The position numbers and the translations under genes are program-made. From NCBI GenBank assembly GCA_011523945.1, contig WTFU01000190.1, positions 1-43,930 on the forward strand: a stretch of DNA of 43,930 nucleotides, given 5' to 3'. Below the pieces are notes generated by a model. The model was not told where the DNA came from. It ran no database searches and saw nothing but the letters and a program-made list of their open reading frames with translations. Source of the DNA: Mariniblastus sp. GTDB taxonomy: Bacteria; Planctomycetota; Planctomycetia; Pirellulales; Pirellulaceae. Positions 8,146 to 15,959 of this stretch are shown in pieces. The number at the start of each line of letters is the position of its first letter. The stretch's first letter is position 1.

Positions 8146-8367
8146 GGAGTTGACGTGATGAGAATGAGAATTTGGATGCGATAGTGTGTGGTGAATGATA
8201 GAAACCGATTGGAAACTTAAGATCAGGGGTTCTTTAAAAACGTGGGATAAACAACATTCTTAACGGCTACCGCTAAGATGTTTGGTAAACCGTCCATATT
8301 GTGTAATATTAGAGATGATCGAATATTTGATTAGAAATTAGCGTAGTTAAAAAATAGGTGAGTTTAC

Positions 8368-9978
8368 ATGCTAGGACAATTCGGAATCACTTCGTTGATC
8401 GTTTTTTTTTCGGCGATTATCTGTGGATGGTTTGCACCTCTGCAGGGCGAAGAAAAGCCCAACATATTATTTATTTTTTCCGATGATCATGCGCCACACG
8501 CAATCGGCGCCTATGACGGATGGCTGAAGAGTGTCGATCCGACCCCTAATATTGATCGTTTGGCTCGGCAGGGCATGCTGTTTAAAAATAGTTTTTGCAC
8601 AAACTCAATTTGTGGGCCGAGCCGCGCGGTAATTGTTACTGGCAAGCACAGCCACCTTAATGGATTTATGAACAACGGCAATAAGTTCGATGGTTCTCAA
8701 CAGACTTTCCCCAAGCTATTGCAAAAAGCAGGCTATCAAACAGCGATGATTGGGAAATGGCATCTGAAGTCAAATCCTCAGGGATTTGATTATTGGGACA
8801 TTCTTCCGGGGCAAGGCGATTATTACAATCCAAACATGATCTCTGAGAAGGGACGTCGCCAGGTTGAGGGGCACTGTACTGAGATCGTAACTGATTTAGC
8901 TGTCGAATGGCTGGATAAGAACCGCGATAAAAATAAGCCATTTTTATTGATGTGCCAACACAAGGCGCCGCATCGGTGTTGGATGCCTGCTCCCGAACAC
9001 TTAAATCTTTACGACGATATTGAAATTCCAGTTCCATCGACATTGTTTGATAAACACAAGGATGATGCACCCGCCGCCCGGAATCAGGAGATGGAAATCG
9101 ATCGGCACATGCACATCGTATATGACCTGTTTACGGATCCTCCAAAGGGTTGGGATGGCGAGCCAAATTTGAGGACTGATAAATCCGGTGTTAAGAACAT
9201 GCAGAAGATGACTCCGGAGCAATTGGCTGTTTGGCATGCTGCCTACAAAGATGAAAACGAAGCTTTTGCTGCTGCTGAGTTGAGCGGGGATGACCTAGTG
9301 CGTTGGAAGTACCAGCGTTATGCCAAAAACTATCTTCGTTGCGTTCGCGGCGTTGATGACAGCGTGGGGCGACTTTTGAAATATCTTGAAGAGAATGATT
9401 TGGAGGACAACACCGTTGTCGTTTATTCTTCGGATCAGGGTTTTTATGTCGGGGACCACGGATGGTACGACAAACGCTGGATGTACGAAGAGTCGTTGAA
9501 GATGCCGTTGGTTATTAAATGGCCAGGGAATACAGCACCCGGAAGCGTAAACAGCAATCTTGTTCAGAATCTGGATTACGCCGAGACATTTCTCCAAATG
9601 GCTGGTGCGGAGATTCCCTCAGACATGCAGGGGCGGTCGCTGGTGCCTTTGTTACGGGGTGAGAAAGTCAGCGATTGGAGAACCTCTTTGTATTACCATT
9701 TCTATGAATATCCAAGCGTTCACATGTGCCCAAAACACAATGGGGTACGTAATGAGCGCTACAAGCTGATCCAAATTTACGAATTTGGTGAATGGGAATT
9801 TTACGACCTCTTAAAAGACCCGGATGAGCTGAATAACGTATATGGTGACCCCGCGTATCAAAAGGAGGTTGCGATGATGAAATCGGAACTTGAGCGGTTG
9901 AGAGTCCACTATAAAGACGAGACGGTTACTGGGATGCGTGATGAGAGCTGGCGGGCCAAATACCGAAAATTTAAATAG
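8368..9978 (+). CDS. Secreted type I sulfatase (FGly-dependent)
   Basis: 536 residues with a signal peptide (~1-27). The alkaline-phosphatase superfamily fold opens with PNILFIFSDDH (metal-binding Asp39/Asp40). The sulfatase signature is C-G-P-S-R with Cys82, the residue converted to formylglycine by FGE. KWHL follows near residue 127, and a second metal-binding cluster SDQGFYVGDHG near residue 355. It hydrolyses sulfate esters, most likely on algal polysaccharides, in the periplasm or outside the cell; the substrate is not predictable. The ATG at 8368 has AGGTGAG about six bases upstream. Only 65 bases separate it from the following DUF1080 gene, so the two are probably one operon. The second sulfatase at 18291 has the same layout and is a paralogue. 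Confidence 0.92.
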   Translation: MLGQFGITSLIVFFSAIICGWFAPLQGEEKPNILFIFSDDHAPHAIGAYDGWLKSVDPTPNIDRLARQGMLFKNSFCTNSICGPSRAVIVTGKHSHLNGFMNNGNKFDGSQQTFPKLLQKAGYQTAMIGKWHLKSNPQGFDYWDILPGQGDYYNPNMISEKGRRQVEGHCTEIVTDLAVEWLDKNRDKNKPFLLMCQHKAPHRCWMPAPEHLNLYDDIEIPVPSTLFDKHKDDAPAARNQEMEIDRHMHIVYDLFTDPPKGWDGEPNLRTDKSGVKNMQKMTPEQLAVWHAAYKDENEAFAAAELSGDDLVRWKYQRYAKNYLRCVRGVDDSVGRLLKYLEENDLEDNTVVVYSSDQGFYVGDHGWYDKRWMYEESLKMPLVIKWPGNTAPGSVNSNLVQNLDYAETFLQMAGAEIPSDMQGRSLVPLLRGEKVSDWRTSLYYHFYEYPSVHMCPKHNGVRNERYKLIQIYEFGEWEFYDLLKDPDELNNVYGDPAYQKEVAMMKSELERLRVHYKDETVTGMRDESWRAKYRKFK

Positions 9979-10043
9979 ATGACCAAATAGCTCTCGTCCA
10001 AGTGAACGTCTTTATTTGCCATATTTGATTCGTAGGTTTAAAA

Positions 10044-11087
10044 ATGCGTAACATCATCAGCGTTGGTTGTTTGGCCGTATTGCTGCTCGGCTCCATTGCG
10101 AATGCGCAACTTTCAACTGGCTGGAAGAGCCATGACCTTAGTCGGCCTCAACCGAAGGTTGTAACTGCCAGTATGAAGCCAGGGGGGGCACCGAGTGATG
10201 CAATTGTTTTGTTTGATGGTACCGACCTGTCCCAATGGGTGAGCTCCAATGGTGCGGATCCAAAGTGGAAAGTTGTCGATGGCGCGATGGAGTCCGTGCC
10301 TCGTAGCGGGTACATTGTGTCTAAACAAAAATTTGGTGATTGCCAGCTACACGTTGAGTTTGCGACTCCCAAGACCGTAAAGGGAAGCGGCCAGGGTAGG
10401 GGCAATAGTGGTGTGTTTCTGATGGGAGAATTCGAAGTTCAGGTTCTCGATAGTTTCGAAAATCCAACCTACTCCGATGGAAGCGCGGGTTCGATTTACG
10501 GGCAGTACCCGCCGTTAGTCAACGCAAGTCGTAAACCTGGCGAGTGGCAAACTTACGACATCGTGTTTAAACGACCCCGTTTTAGCGAGAAAGGGGAACT
10601 GGTCAGTGCGGCAAGGTTAACGGTTTTTCACAATGGCGTGTTGATTCAGGATGGGAACGACGCACTCGGCCCGACGAATTGGATTCGGTTCAACGACTAC
10701 GGAAAGATGGCAGGGAAAACTGAAGGACCGCTCAGTTTGCAGGATCATGGCAATCCGGTTCGCTATCGAAATATTTGGCTTCGAAACCTTGAGGAGACGA
10801 AGAAGCCGAAAACCGAAGCTGCCGTTGACTTTGAACTCACCCCGGCGGATGCTGAGCGTTTGGTGGGACAGTATGGTGGGCACCGCATCATAAAGTCAGA
10901 TGAACGTTTGGTGTTCATGTTTAATGGCAACACTCCCTTAACTATGGTTGGTCTCGCTGCGACAAAATTTGAGTTTAAAGAGTCCGCTGGATCTCTGGAG
11001 TTTGAGATTGGTGATGACGGGAAGATCTCAGGAATGGTTATCCGACTCGATGCTGCAGGGGTTCGGAAGGCGAACCGAACTAATTGA
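10044..11087 (+). CDS. DUF1080 protein (3-keto-disaccharide hydrolase family) with C-terminal beta domain
   Basis: 347 residues. The signal peptide ends near residue 21 (SIANAQ). The DUF1080 concanavalin-like sandwich begins at IVLFDGTDLSQW (~53) and includes GNSGVFLMGEFEVQVLDS (~120-137). A further ~80 residues (from ~265) form a separate beta-rich segment recalling the DUF3471-type domains appended to exported enzymes. Some DUF1080 members cleave 3-keto-glycosides after sugar oxidation by Gfo/Idh enzymes. It probably shares a transcript with the sulfatase upstream, which fits polysaccharide breakdown. Ends in TGA. Confidence 0.87.
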   Translation: MRNIISVGCLAVLLLGSIANAQLSTGWKSHDLSRPQPKVVTASMKPGGAPSDAIVLFDGTDLSQWVSSNGADPKWKVVDGAMESVPRSGYIVSKQKFGDCQLHVEFATPKTVKGSGQGRGNSGVFLMGEFEVQVLDSFENPTYSDGSAGSIYGQYPPLVNASRKPGEWQTYDIVFKRPRFSEKGELVSAARLTVFHNGVLIQDGNDALGPTNWIRFNDYGKMAGKTEGPLSLQDHGNPVRYRNIWLRNLEETKKPKTEAAVDFELTPADAERLVGQYGGHRIIKSDERLVFMFNGNTPLTMVGLAATKFEFKESAGSLEFEIGDDGKISGMVIRLDAAGVRKANRTN

Positions 11088-11253
11088 CGTTTACGAAGTG
11101 TGGTTCGCGCGGAAATAGTTAACGACGATTTTGAGTCGTTGGAAATTTGAAAACCAAGGGTGTTTCCGGGTCCAACTACTCGCTTTTATTCGTTGTGTTC
11201 TGTTCAAGATTTGCCGGGGGTTGGGGCCGGCCGCCTAAGGTGATTGAGTCGGT

Positions 11254-12861
11254 TCAGCTGAGGAGGCGATGCAGCAGTTGAGCAATCGCTTTTTTATTGA
11301 CGGGCTTGGTCAGTACATCATCTAAACCAGAATTTTGATATTCGACGATATCCTCTTCAGTGCAGTTAGCTGACCAGGCAATAATTTTTGGAGTCTTCTC
11401 TCCGAGTTTCTCTTTGATAAATCGAGTTGCTTCGAGCCCATTCATTTGAGGCATTTGAATATCCATCAGGATGATATCAAATCTCGGGTCATCCATTGCA
11501 GCGATTGCTTCCTGCCCCGAAGTGACTTCCTCAATAGTCAACCCAAATTTCTTGAACATTAGATTCGCAACTTTACGGTTAACACTATTGTCGTCCACGA
11601 TTAGCAAGCGGGCAGAATATTGTTGAAAATCAGATTCAATGACGTGTTGATCGGCCTGATCGATTTGTTTCGATCGATTCAAGGTAAGGTCAAACCAAAA
11701 AATGGAACCAGTTGATGACTCGGCCGGTTTCATCCCGACTTCTCCTCCCATTTGCTCGATGAGACCACGTGTAATTGATAATCCAAGTCCCGTCGATGCA
11801 ATTTTGTTTGTGCCGGGGGCGTCCTTTGTCCAAAACTCCCTGAAAAGAAGCGGTCGATCCTCGACCGCGACACCAGGTCCCTGATCAGAGACCGAGAAAG
11901 ATAGCTTCATTGCGTTGGCATCCTCTTCTGAAGCCATAACTGCGACTTGAATCTGACCTTCGTGGGAATACTTGATGGCGTTACTAATCAAATTGGTAAG
12001 GGACTTTCTAATTTTAAACACGTCTCCGTCTAACCACTTAGGCACATTTGGGCTGATGAAAACAGATAGTTTTAGTCCTTTTCTTTTTGCCTGAGATTCA
12101 AGGATAGCGACCGTTGAATTGACAGTGCTTTTTAAATCGAAAGGCTCAAGTTTGAGCGTCTCCGCACCGTCTTTCATTCTGGAAAAGTCCAGAACTTGAT
12201 TCACGACGTGCATCAAGTAGTCGGACGAGGTGCGAAGCGTCTCTAGGAGATTGATGGATTCATCATTGAGAGGTTGGTCTTCCATCAGCTCAATCAAGCC
12301 GGTAATTCCCGTCAATGGTGTCCTCAATTCATGAGAAACATGAGAAACGAACATTGATTTGGCGCGATCCGCGGCTTGGGCTTCATCGCGTGCCCGCATC
12401 AACTGTTCAGTTAGACGCTGCATGTCATCGAGCATGACCGTCTGCGTGTGAAGGTGAAGATTGAAGTCAAGCTGAGCATCCTGAACAGAGAAGTCAAAAA
12501 AGTTTGGTTGATAATGTTCGACGTTTTCGTTCAACCATGTCAGCCAAGGTGAAGCTGCAATGAGAATAATGGATTGGCCATTAAGCGTTCCGGGGATTAC
12601 CTGACCTCGCAATCCGAAGGTGCCGGTTAAATTTGAAAATAGGAAAAGGTGGGCGCGGTAGTTGGAGAGGTCGAGAGAGGTGTCATTCCAGTCTACGCGT
12701 GGGCGGTTCAGTTCGAAAACTTTATCGAAGCGTTTCCCGATACTTCCGCGGCTTAATTTGGCGTCTAACCGTTCACTGACGTAAACAATATTGTTTTTTT
12801 TGTCTAAGCCAATCACGAAGGGATAAAATAGTTCGCATTGAGCGGGTGTAACCAAATCCAC
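11254..12861 (-). CDS. Hybrid histidine kinase with HNOBA sensor domain and C-terminal receiver
   Basis: 535 residues, no membrane segment. Residues ~1-140 look like the HNOBA (heme-NO-binding-associated, PAS-like) domain, followed by a coiled coil (~140-170). The HisKA domain has phospho-acceptor His177 (SHELRTP). HATPase_c has N294 (N-box), DQGPG at 326-330 and TGLGLSI at 357-363. The receiver domain from ~418 has the acidic pair (VDDN), phospho-acceptor Asp467 (LMDIQMP) and Lys519. In known H-NOX systems the NO-bound sensor changes the activity of such a kinase. The GTG start at 12861 shares one base with the TAG of the upstream H-NOX gene (TAGTG) and has AAAGGA about seven bases before it, so translation is coupled. 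The downstream partner (Hpt protein or separate regulator) is not in the window. Ends in TGA. Confidence 0.88.
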   Translation of the reverse strand: MDLVTPAQCELFYPFVIGLDKKNNIVYVSERLDAKLSRGSIGKRFDKVFELNRPRVDWNDTSLDLSNYRAHLFLFSNLTGTFGLRGQVIPGTLNGQSIILIAASPWLTWLNENVEHYQPNFFDFSVQDAQLDFNLHLHTQTVMLDDMQRLTEQLMRARDEAQAADRAKSMFVSHVSHELRTPLTGITGLIELMEDQPLNDESINLLETLRTSSDYLMHVVNQVLDFSRMKDGAETLKLEPFDLKSTVNSTVAILESQAKRKGLKLSVFISPNVPKWLDGDVFKIRKSLTNLISNAIKYSHEGQIQVAVMASEEDANAMKLSFSVSDQGPGVAVEDRPLLFREFWTKDAPGTNKIASTGLGLSITRGLIEQMGGEVGMKPAESSTGSIFWFDLTLNRSKQIDQADQHVIESDFQQYSARLLIVDDNSVNRKVANLMFKKFGLTIEEVTSGQEAIAAMDDPRFDIILMDIQMPQMNGLEATRFIKEKLGEKTPKIIAWSANCTEEDIVEYQNSGLDDVLTKPVNKKAIAQLLHRLLS

Positions 12862-13415
12862 TAGCTATTCCTTTCGGTGATTCGAAATGCCGTGTGTTGG
12901 CCATTCGCTGATAGTGTCTCTTCGTCGATTTTGATGTCAACGCTGGTTTTGAAATGGATAGCTAATCCGTTAAGTAAGCCGATAACAAATGGCGTGAGCC
13001 CTTGGCGACTACTTCGATAATGAAGTAGGTAACTGCCATCGCCGTTGTTTTCCAGAAAAAAAGATGGAGGGTCGTAGCCGTGGAAGGTGCTGGACATGCG
13101 ATCGTGCATGTGATCAAGATTCTCCAGCAGTGCCCAGATGTCAGAGCCAAATCCATCAATCATTTCACGATAATGTTTTGCAGCAGTATCTAGAACCCAG
13201 AATTGTCCGAATGCCTTGAGGCATTCTTCTGGTGAAATTTGTAGTGTTTCGCTGGCCGCACTTACCAGGTTACGGATGATAGAATCTTCATAGCTTTTCA
13301 TTGCAAGGAAATCTTCGTCGCCCACTCCGGCGGTTGATCGGATTTGTTCCCATGTGCTTGGGCCATGATTTTGAAGAACCATATCGCGAACTGAAGTGTG
13401 AACGAGTCCGTACAT
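12861..13415 (-). CDS. H-NOX heme-nitric oxide/oxygen sensor protein
   Basis: 184 residues, the normal H-NOX length, starting with the conserved MYGLVHTSV. The proximal heme ligand is most likely His104 (LDHMHDRM), and the porphyrin-propionate motif Y-x-S-x-R is Tyr133, Ser135 and Arg137. H-NOX proteins bind NO (and sometimes O2) on ferrous heme in the cytoplasm and signal to an adjacent kinase or cyclase. The frame extends upstream to 13478, but the ATG at 13415 opens the family's conserved N-terminus and has AAGG about eight bases upstream. The gene is joined by a one-base overlap to the HNOBA hybrid kinase, the usual hnoX-hnoK arrangement. I cannot tell from sequence alone whether the distal pocket discriminates against O2. 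Confidence 0.92.
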   Translation of the reverse strand: MYGLVHTSVRDMVLQNHGPSTWEQIRSTAGVGDEDFLAMKSYEDSIIRNLVSAASETLQISPEECLKAFGQFWVLDTAAKHYREMIDGFGSDIWALLENLDHMHDRMSSTFHGYDPPSFFLENNGDGSYLLHYRSSRQGLTPFVIGLLNGLAIHFKTSVDIKIDEETLSANGQHTAFRITERNS

Positions 13416-13827
13416 TTCGATTGCCTTAATTTGTTTTGATGAGATCGTAATGCCAAGGTGTATTTGTCCTCTGGCCAACTATTTTCGGTGAGGACGGGGG
13501 ATCCGGGGGAACCATGCATTTGGCACGTTAACGAATGGTTTTCGCAGTTTCTGTGAACGTGTTTAAAACGATACAGCAGTTTATAAGATGAGGGCCTAAA
13601 AAAAAACGTGTAAAGCTATTCATGCGGTAAAACAAGGCCGGATCGGACGGTTGACCGCCCAAAGCGAGACCATGGAAAATTTAGGGTTGGTTGGGGAAGA
13701 CGTCAGCCTCGCAATGAGATTAAAAATGATCTACTGTTGAAATGGTCAATTCTGAGTGGGCTTTATAATCGTTCCATGTTTATTGTTCTTTTAATTTCTG
13801 AAAAGGAGCGACTGTCAACGCTGAATG
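13416..13827. other. Intergenic stretch, nothing recognised
   Basis: 412 bases between the start of the H-NOX gene and the end of the TrhO-RluA fusion, both on the minus strand. It must hold the promoter of the H-NOX/kinase unit, but no convincing -35/-10 pair or operator was found. A run of nine A lies near 13599. Short open frames here lack ribosome binding sites and family features. Confidence 0.5.
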
Positions 13828-15609
13828 TCAAACGTTTGCCCACTCTGGTAAGCTTGTTTCAATTTCTAATGGCTCGCTGGTATTCGGGTGAGTTAGTTTC
13901 ACCCGATAGGCATGGAGATGCATCGGTGGTTCACCAAGTCCGAGTGATTGGGAAGGCTGGCCTGAAGAATTGTAAGTAGGGTCTCCAATGATAGGAAAAC
14001 CGAGATGACTAAGGTGGATTCTAATCTGATTGGTGCGACCGGTTTTTGGTTTACATTCAACTAACGAAGTTTGGTCATCGAAACGATGTAACACTTTAAA
14101 GCTGGTTTCCGCCGGTCGACCTTCTTGGTTGATTTGACGGGAACCGGCAGTAGATGCGTCGAAACTGATTGGTTCTTCACAGTTGAATTGAGATTCGTCA
14201 GGGTGACCTTGGACGCGGGCGAGGTACGTCTTGTCAACTTCCTGATTGACAAACTGTGGATGAATAAACTGCGCGGCGGATTTTTTCTTTGCCATGATGA
14301 CGACACCCGTAGTATTGGCGTCGAGGCGATGCAGGATGCGAATTTGGTCATCGACGTAGACCTGATTAATGATGTAATCGAGGGTGTTTCGGTTGAAACG
14401 ACCGCATGGGTGCATCGGCAGAGGAGCTGGTTTATCGACGGCGATCATGACGTCGTCTTCATAGAGCACTTTGATTTGATTGTTAACCGCAGGTTCAGTC
14501 GTTTGGGGCAAGTGGTGTTCAATGCGCCAGCCTGACCGCACAACGGTTTCCGCGGTAATGGGATTTTGTTTATAAGTGATTCGATTCTGCTCGCACTCTG
14601 AAAGCCAGTATTCAGCGTTGAGATTCGCATGCATTCCAGAGAGAAAGTCAATGGTCTTGTGCTTGTCAAATCGGAGCGGGACATTCATCGGTCGGATGTT
14701 GTCGTAAGCCAAAGAACCTGGAAGCGGTGTTGTTTTTAGGGCAATCAGATTGTTTCGCTCCTCGAGTAGTTCAGTAAGTCGCTGTTCATCAGTGCGAAAG
14801 CAGGAGGGGCAGGAAGTTGGCGGTTGGTAGAGTTTGGAGTTCTGATCATCCACGGTAAGGACGGCTTGGCAAGCGTAGCATTGTTCGTAATCAGATTCCT
14901 TAAGCGTTGAATCTACCGCAACTCGTTTATCAAAAACAAAACACTCGCCGTCATAGTGGTCACCTCCGCACTCCTCAAAATAGCGAAGAATTCCCCCGTC
15001 TAATTGGTAAATTTCATTGAATCCTTCTTCCTCCATAAAAGGACCGGCTTTTTCACAGCGAATACCACCGGTACAGAACATAACGAGGGGCTTATTTTTT
15101 AGTTCGTCCGGAAGAGCTTTTGTGGCTTCCGGAAATTTCCTAAAATGGTCAATTCCGATTGGGACCGCATTTGAAAACGTCCCGACTTCGATTTCATAAT
15201 CGTTTCGGACGTCTAGCAATGTTATGTCTTTCCCTGCGTCGAGCCAATTTTTCAAGGTCTGGGCAGGGAGCTTCGGACTGGTCTTTGCCGCCGGGCGAAT
15301 TTTTTCGACGCCCATGGAAATGATCTCTTTTTTCAATCGAACGAGCATCCGACTAAAGGGCTGATGGTCACTAATGCTTTCTTTAATTGGTAAGTTCGAG
15401 TATTCGGGCCTTTGTTCTAAGAAATCGACGAATTGGTCAATCGCTTCGCGCGTTCCGGCGACAAAAAGATTGATTCCTTCGAGTGAAAGCAGGATGGTTC
15501 CTTTTAGCTCTAGGGACTTACAAAGTGGAAGTAATTCGTCTTTGCGTTTGGCTAGATTGTCCAAATCAACAAATTTATAAGCCGAAATGTTGATAAATTC
15601 ACTATTCAT
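13828..15609 (-). CDS. Fusion of TrhO-type tRNA uridine hydroxylase (rhodanese) and RluA-type pseudouridine synthase
   Basis: 593 residues. Residues 1-~275 match TrhO (YceA): an N-terminal ferredoxin-like part, then a rhodanese domain with LLDVRNDYEI (~131-140) and the active-site loop FCTGGIRCEK (Cys179, Cys185), then paired cysteines CYAC (244-247) and CPSC (267-270). TrhO makes 5-hydroxyuridine at tRNA wobble position 34. After a linker with S4-like character (~335-375), residues ~378-593 are an RluA-family pseudouridine synthase with catalytic Asp430 in HRLD and the GRTNQIRIHL motif (~524-533). The frame is continuous with no stop or repeat at the joint, so the fusion looks genuine. The ATG at 15609 is used; the longer frame only adds a TTG. 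The RNA target of the synthase half is unknown. Confidence 0.85.
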   Translation of the reverse strand: MNSEFINISAYKFVDLDNLAKRKDELLPLCKSLELKGTILLSLEGINLFVAGTREAIDQFVDFLEQRPEYSNLPIKESISDHQPFSRMLVRLKKEIISMGVEKIRPAAKTSPKLPAQTLKNWLDAGKDITLLDVRNDYEIEVGTFSNAVPIGIDHFRKFPEATKALPDELKNKPLVMFCTGGIRCEKAGPFMEEEGFNEIYQLDGGILRYFEECGGDHYDGECFVFDKRVAVDSTLKESDYEQCYACQAVLTVDDQNSKLYQPPTSCPSCFRTDEQRLTELLEERNNLIALKTTPLPGSLAYDNIRPMNVPLRFDKHKTIDFLSGMHANLNAEYWLSECEQNRITYKQNPITAETVVRSGWRIEHHLPQTTEPAVNNQIKVLYEDDVMIAVDKPAPLPMHPCGRFNRNTLDYIINQVYVDDQIRILHRLDANTTGVVIMAKKKSAAQFIHPQFVNQEVDKTYLARVQGHPDESQFNCEEPISFDASTAGSRQINQEGRPAETSFKVLHRFDDQTSLVECKPKTGRTNQIRIHLSHLGFPIIGDPTYNSSGQPSQSLGLGEPPMHLHAYRVKLTHPNTSEPLEIETSLPEWANV

Positions 15610-15959
15610 GGCAGAACTCGACAAAAAGTCTAATAAATATGTTGTCTAACCGAATCTAGTTGGGAAGGACGGCCATTTTAAACCCCAAGTTTATTTTGGG
15701 AAGAAAAACGTTTAGGTTCGTTGTTGGCTGTTTTCGTGTAATGATGCTGAGTTTTTAATTCGATTTGAACTGGACTCAGTAGTTAAGGTAAAGAATTCCC
15801 CGTCATTGAAAAGTCGACTTTGACTGTCGATAAGACATTTTTTAAATCACGGACTTCGGCGATCGTAAAGTTTGGAATTGGCTCTATTGTAACGGGGCAG
15901 CCAAGTTGCTTGAATTGGTGCTAGGCAAGGTTTACTTAAATCCTGAAAATGTTGTTACT
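15610..15959. other. Divergent intergenic region, nothing firm
   Basis: 350 bases between two divergent genes. A possible plus-strand promoter is TTGACT (about 15820) with 17 bases to TAAATC, a weak -10 match. The reading frame of the downstream gene extends back to a TTG at 15906, but these 18 codons have no family features. Confidence 0.35.

Noticed and set aside
13737..13979. 80-codon open frame on the plus strand
   Set aside because: Half of it is antisense to the TrhO-RluA gene, and the N-terminal part has no start signal or family features.
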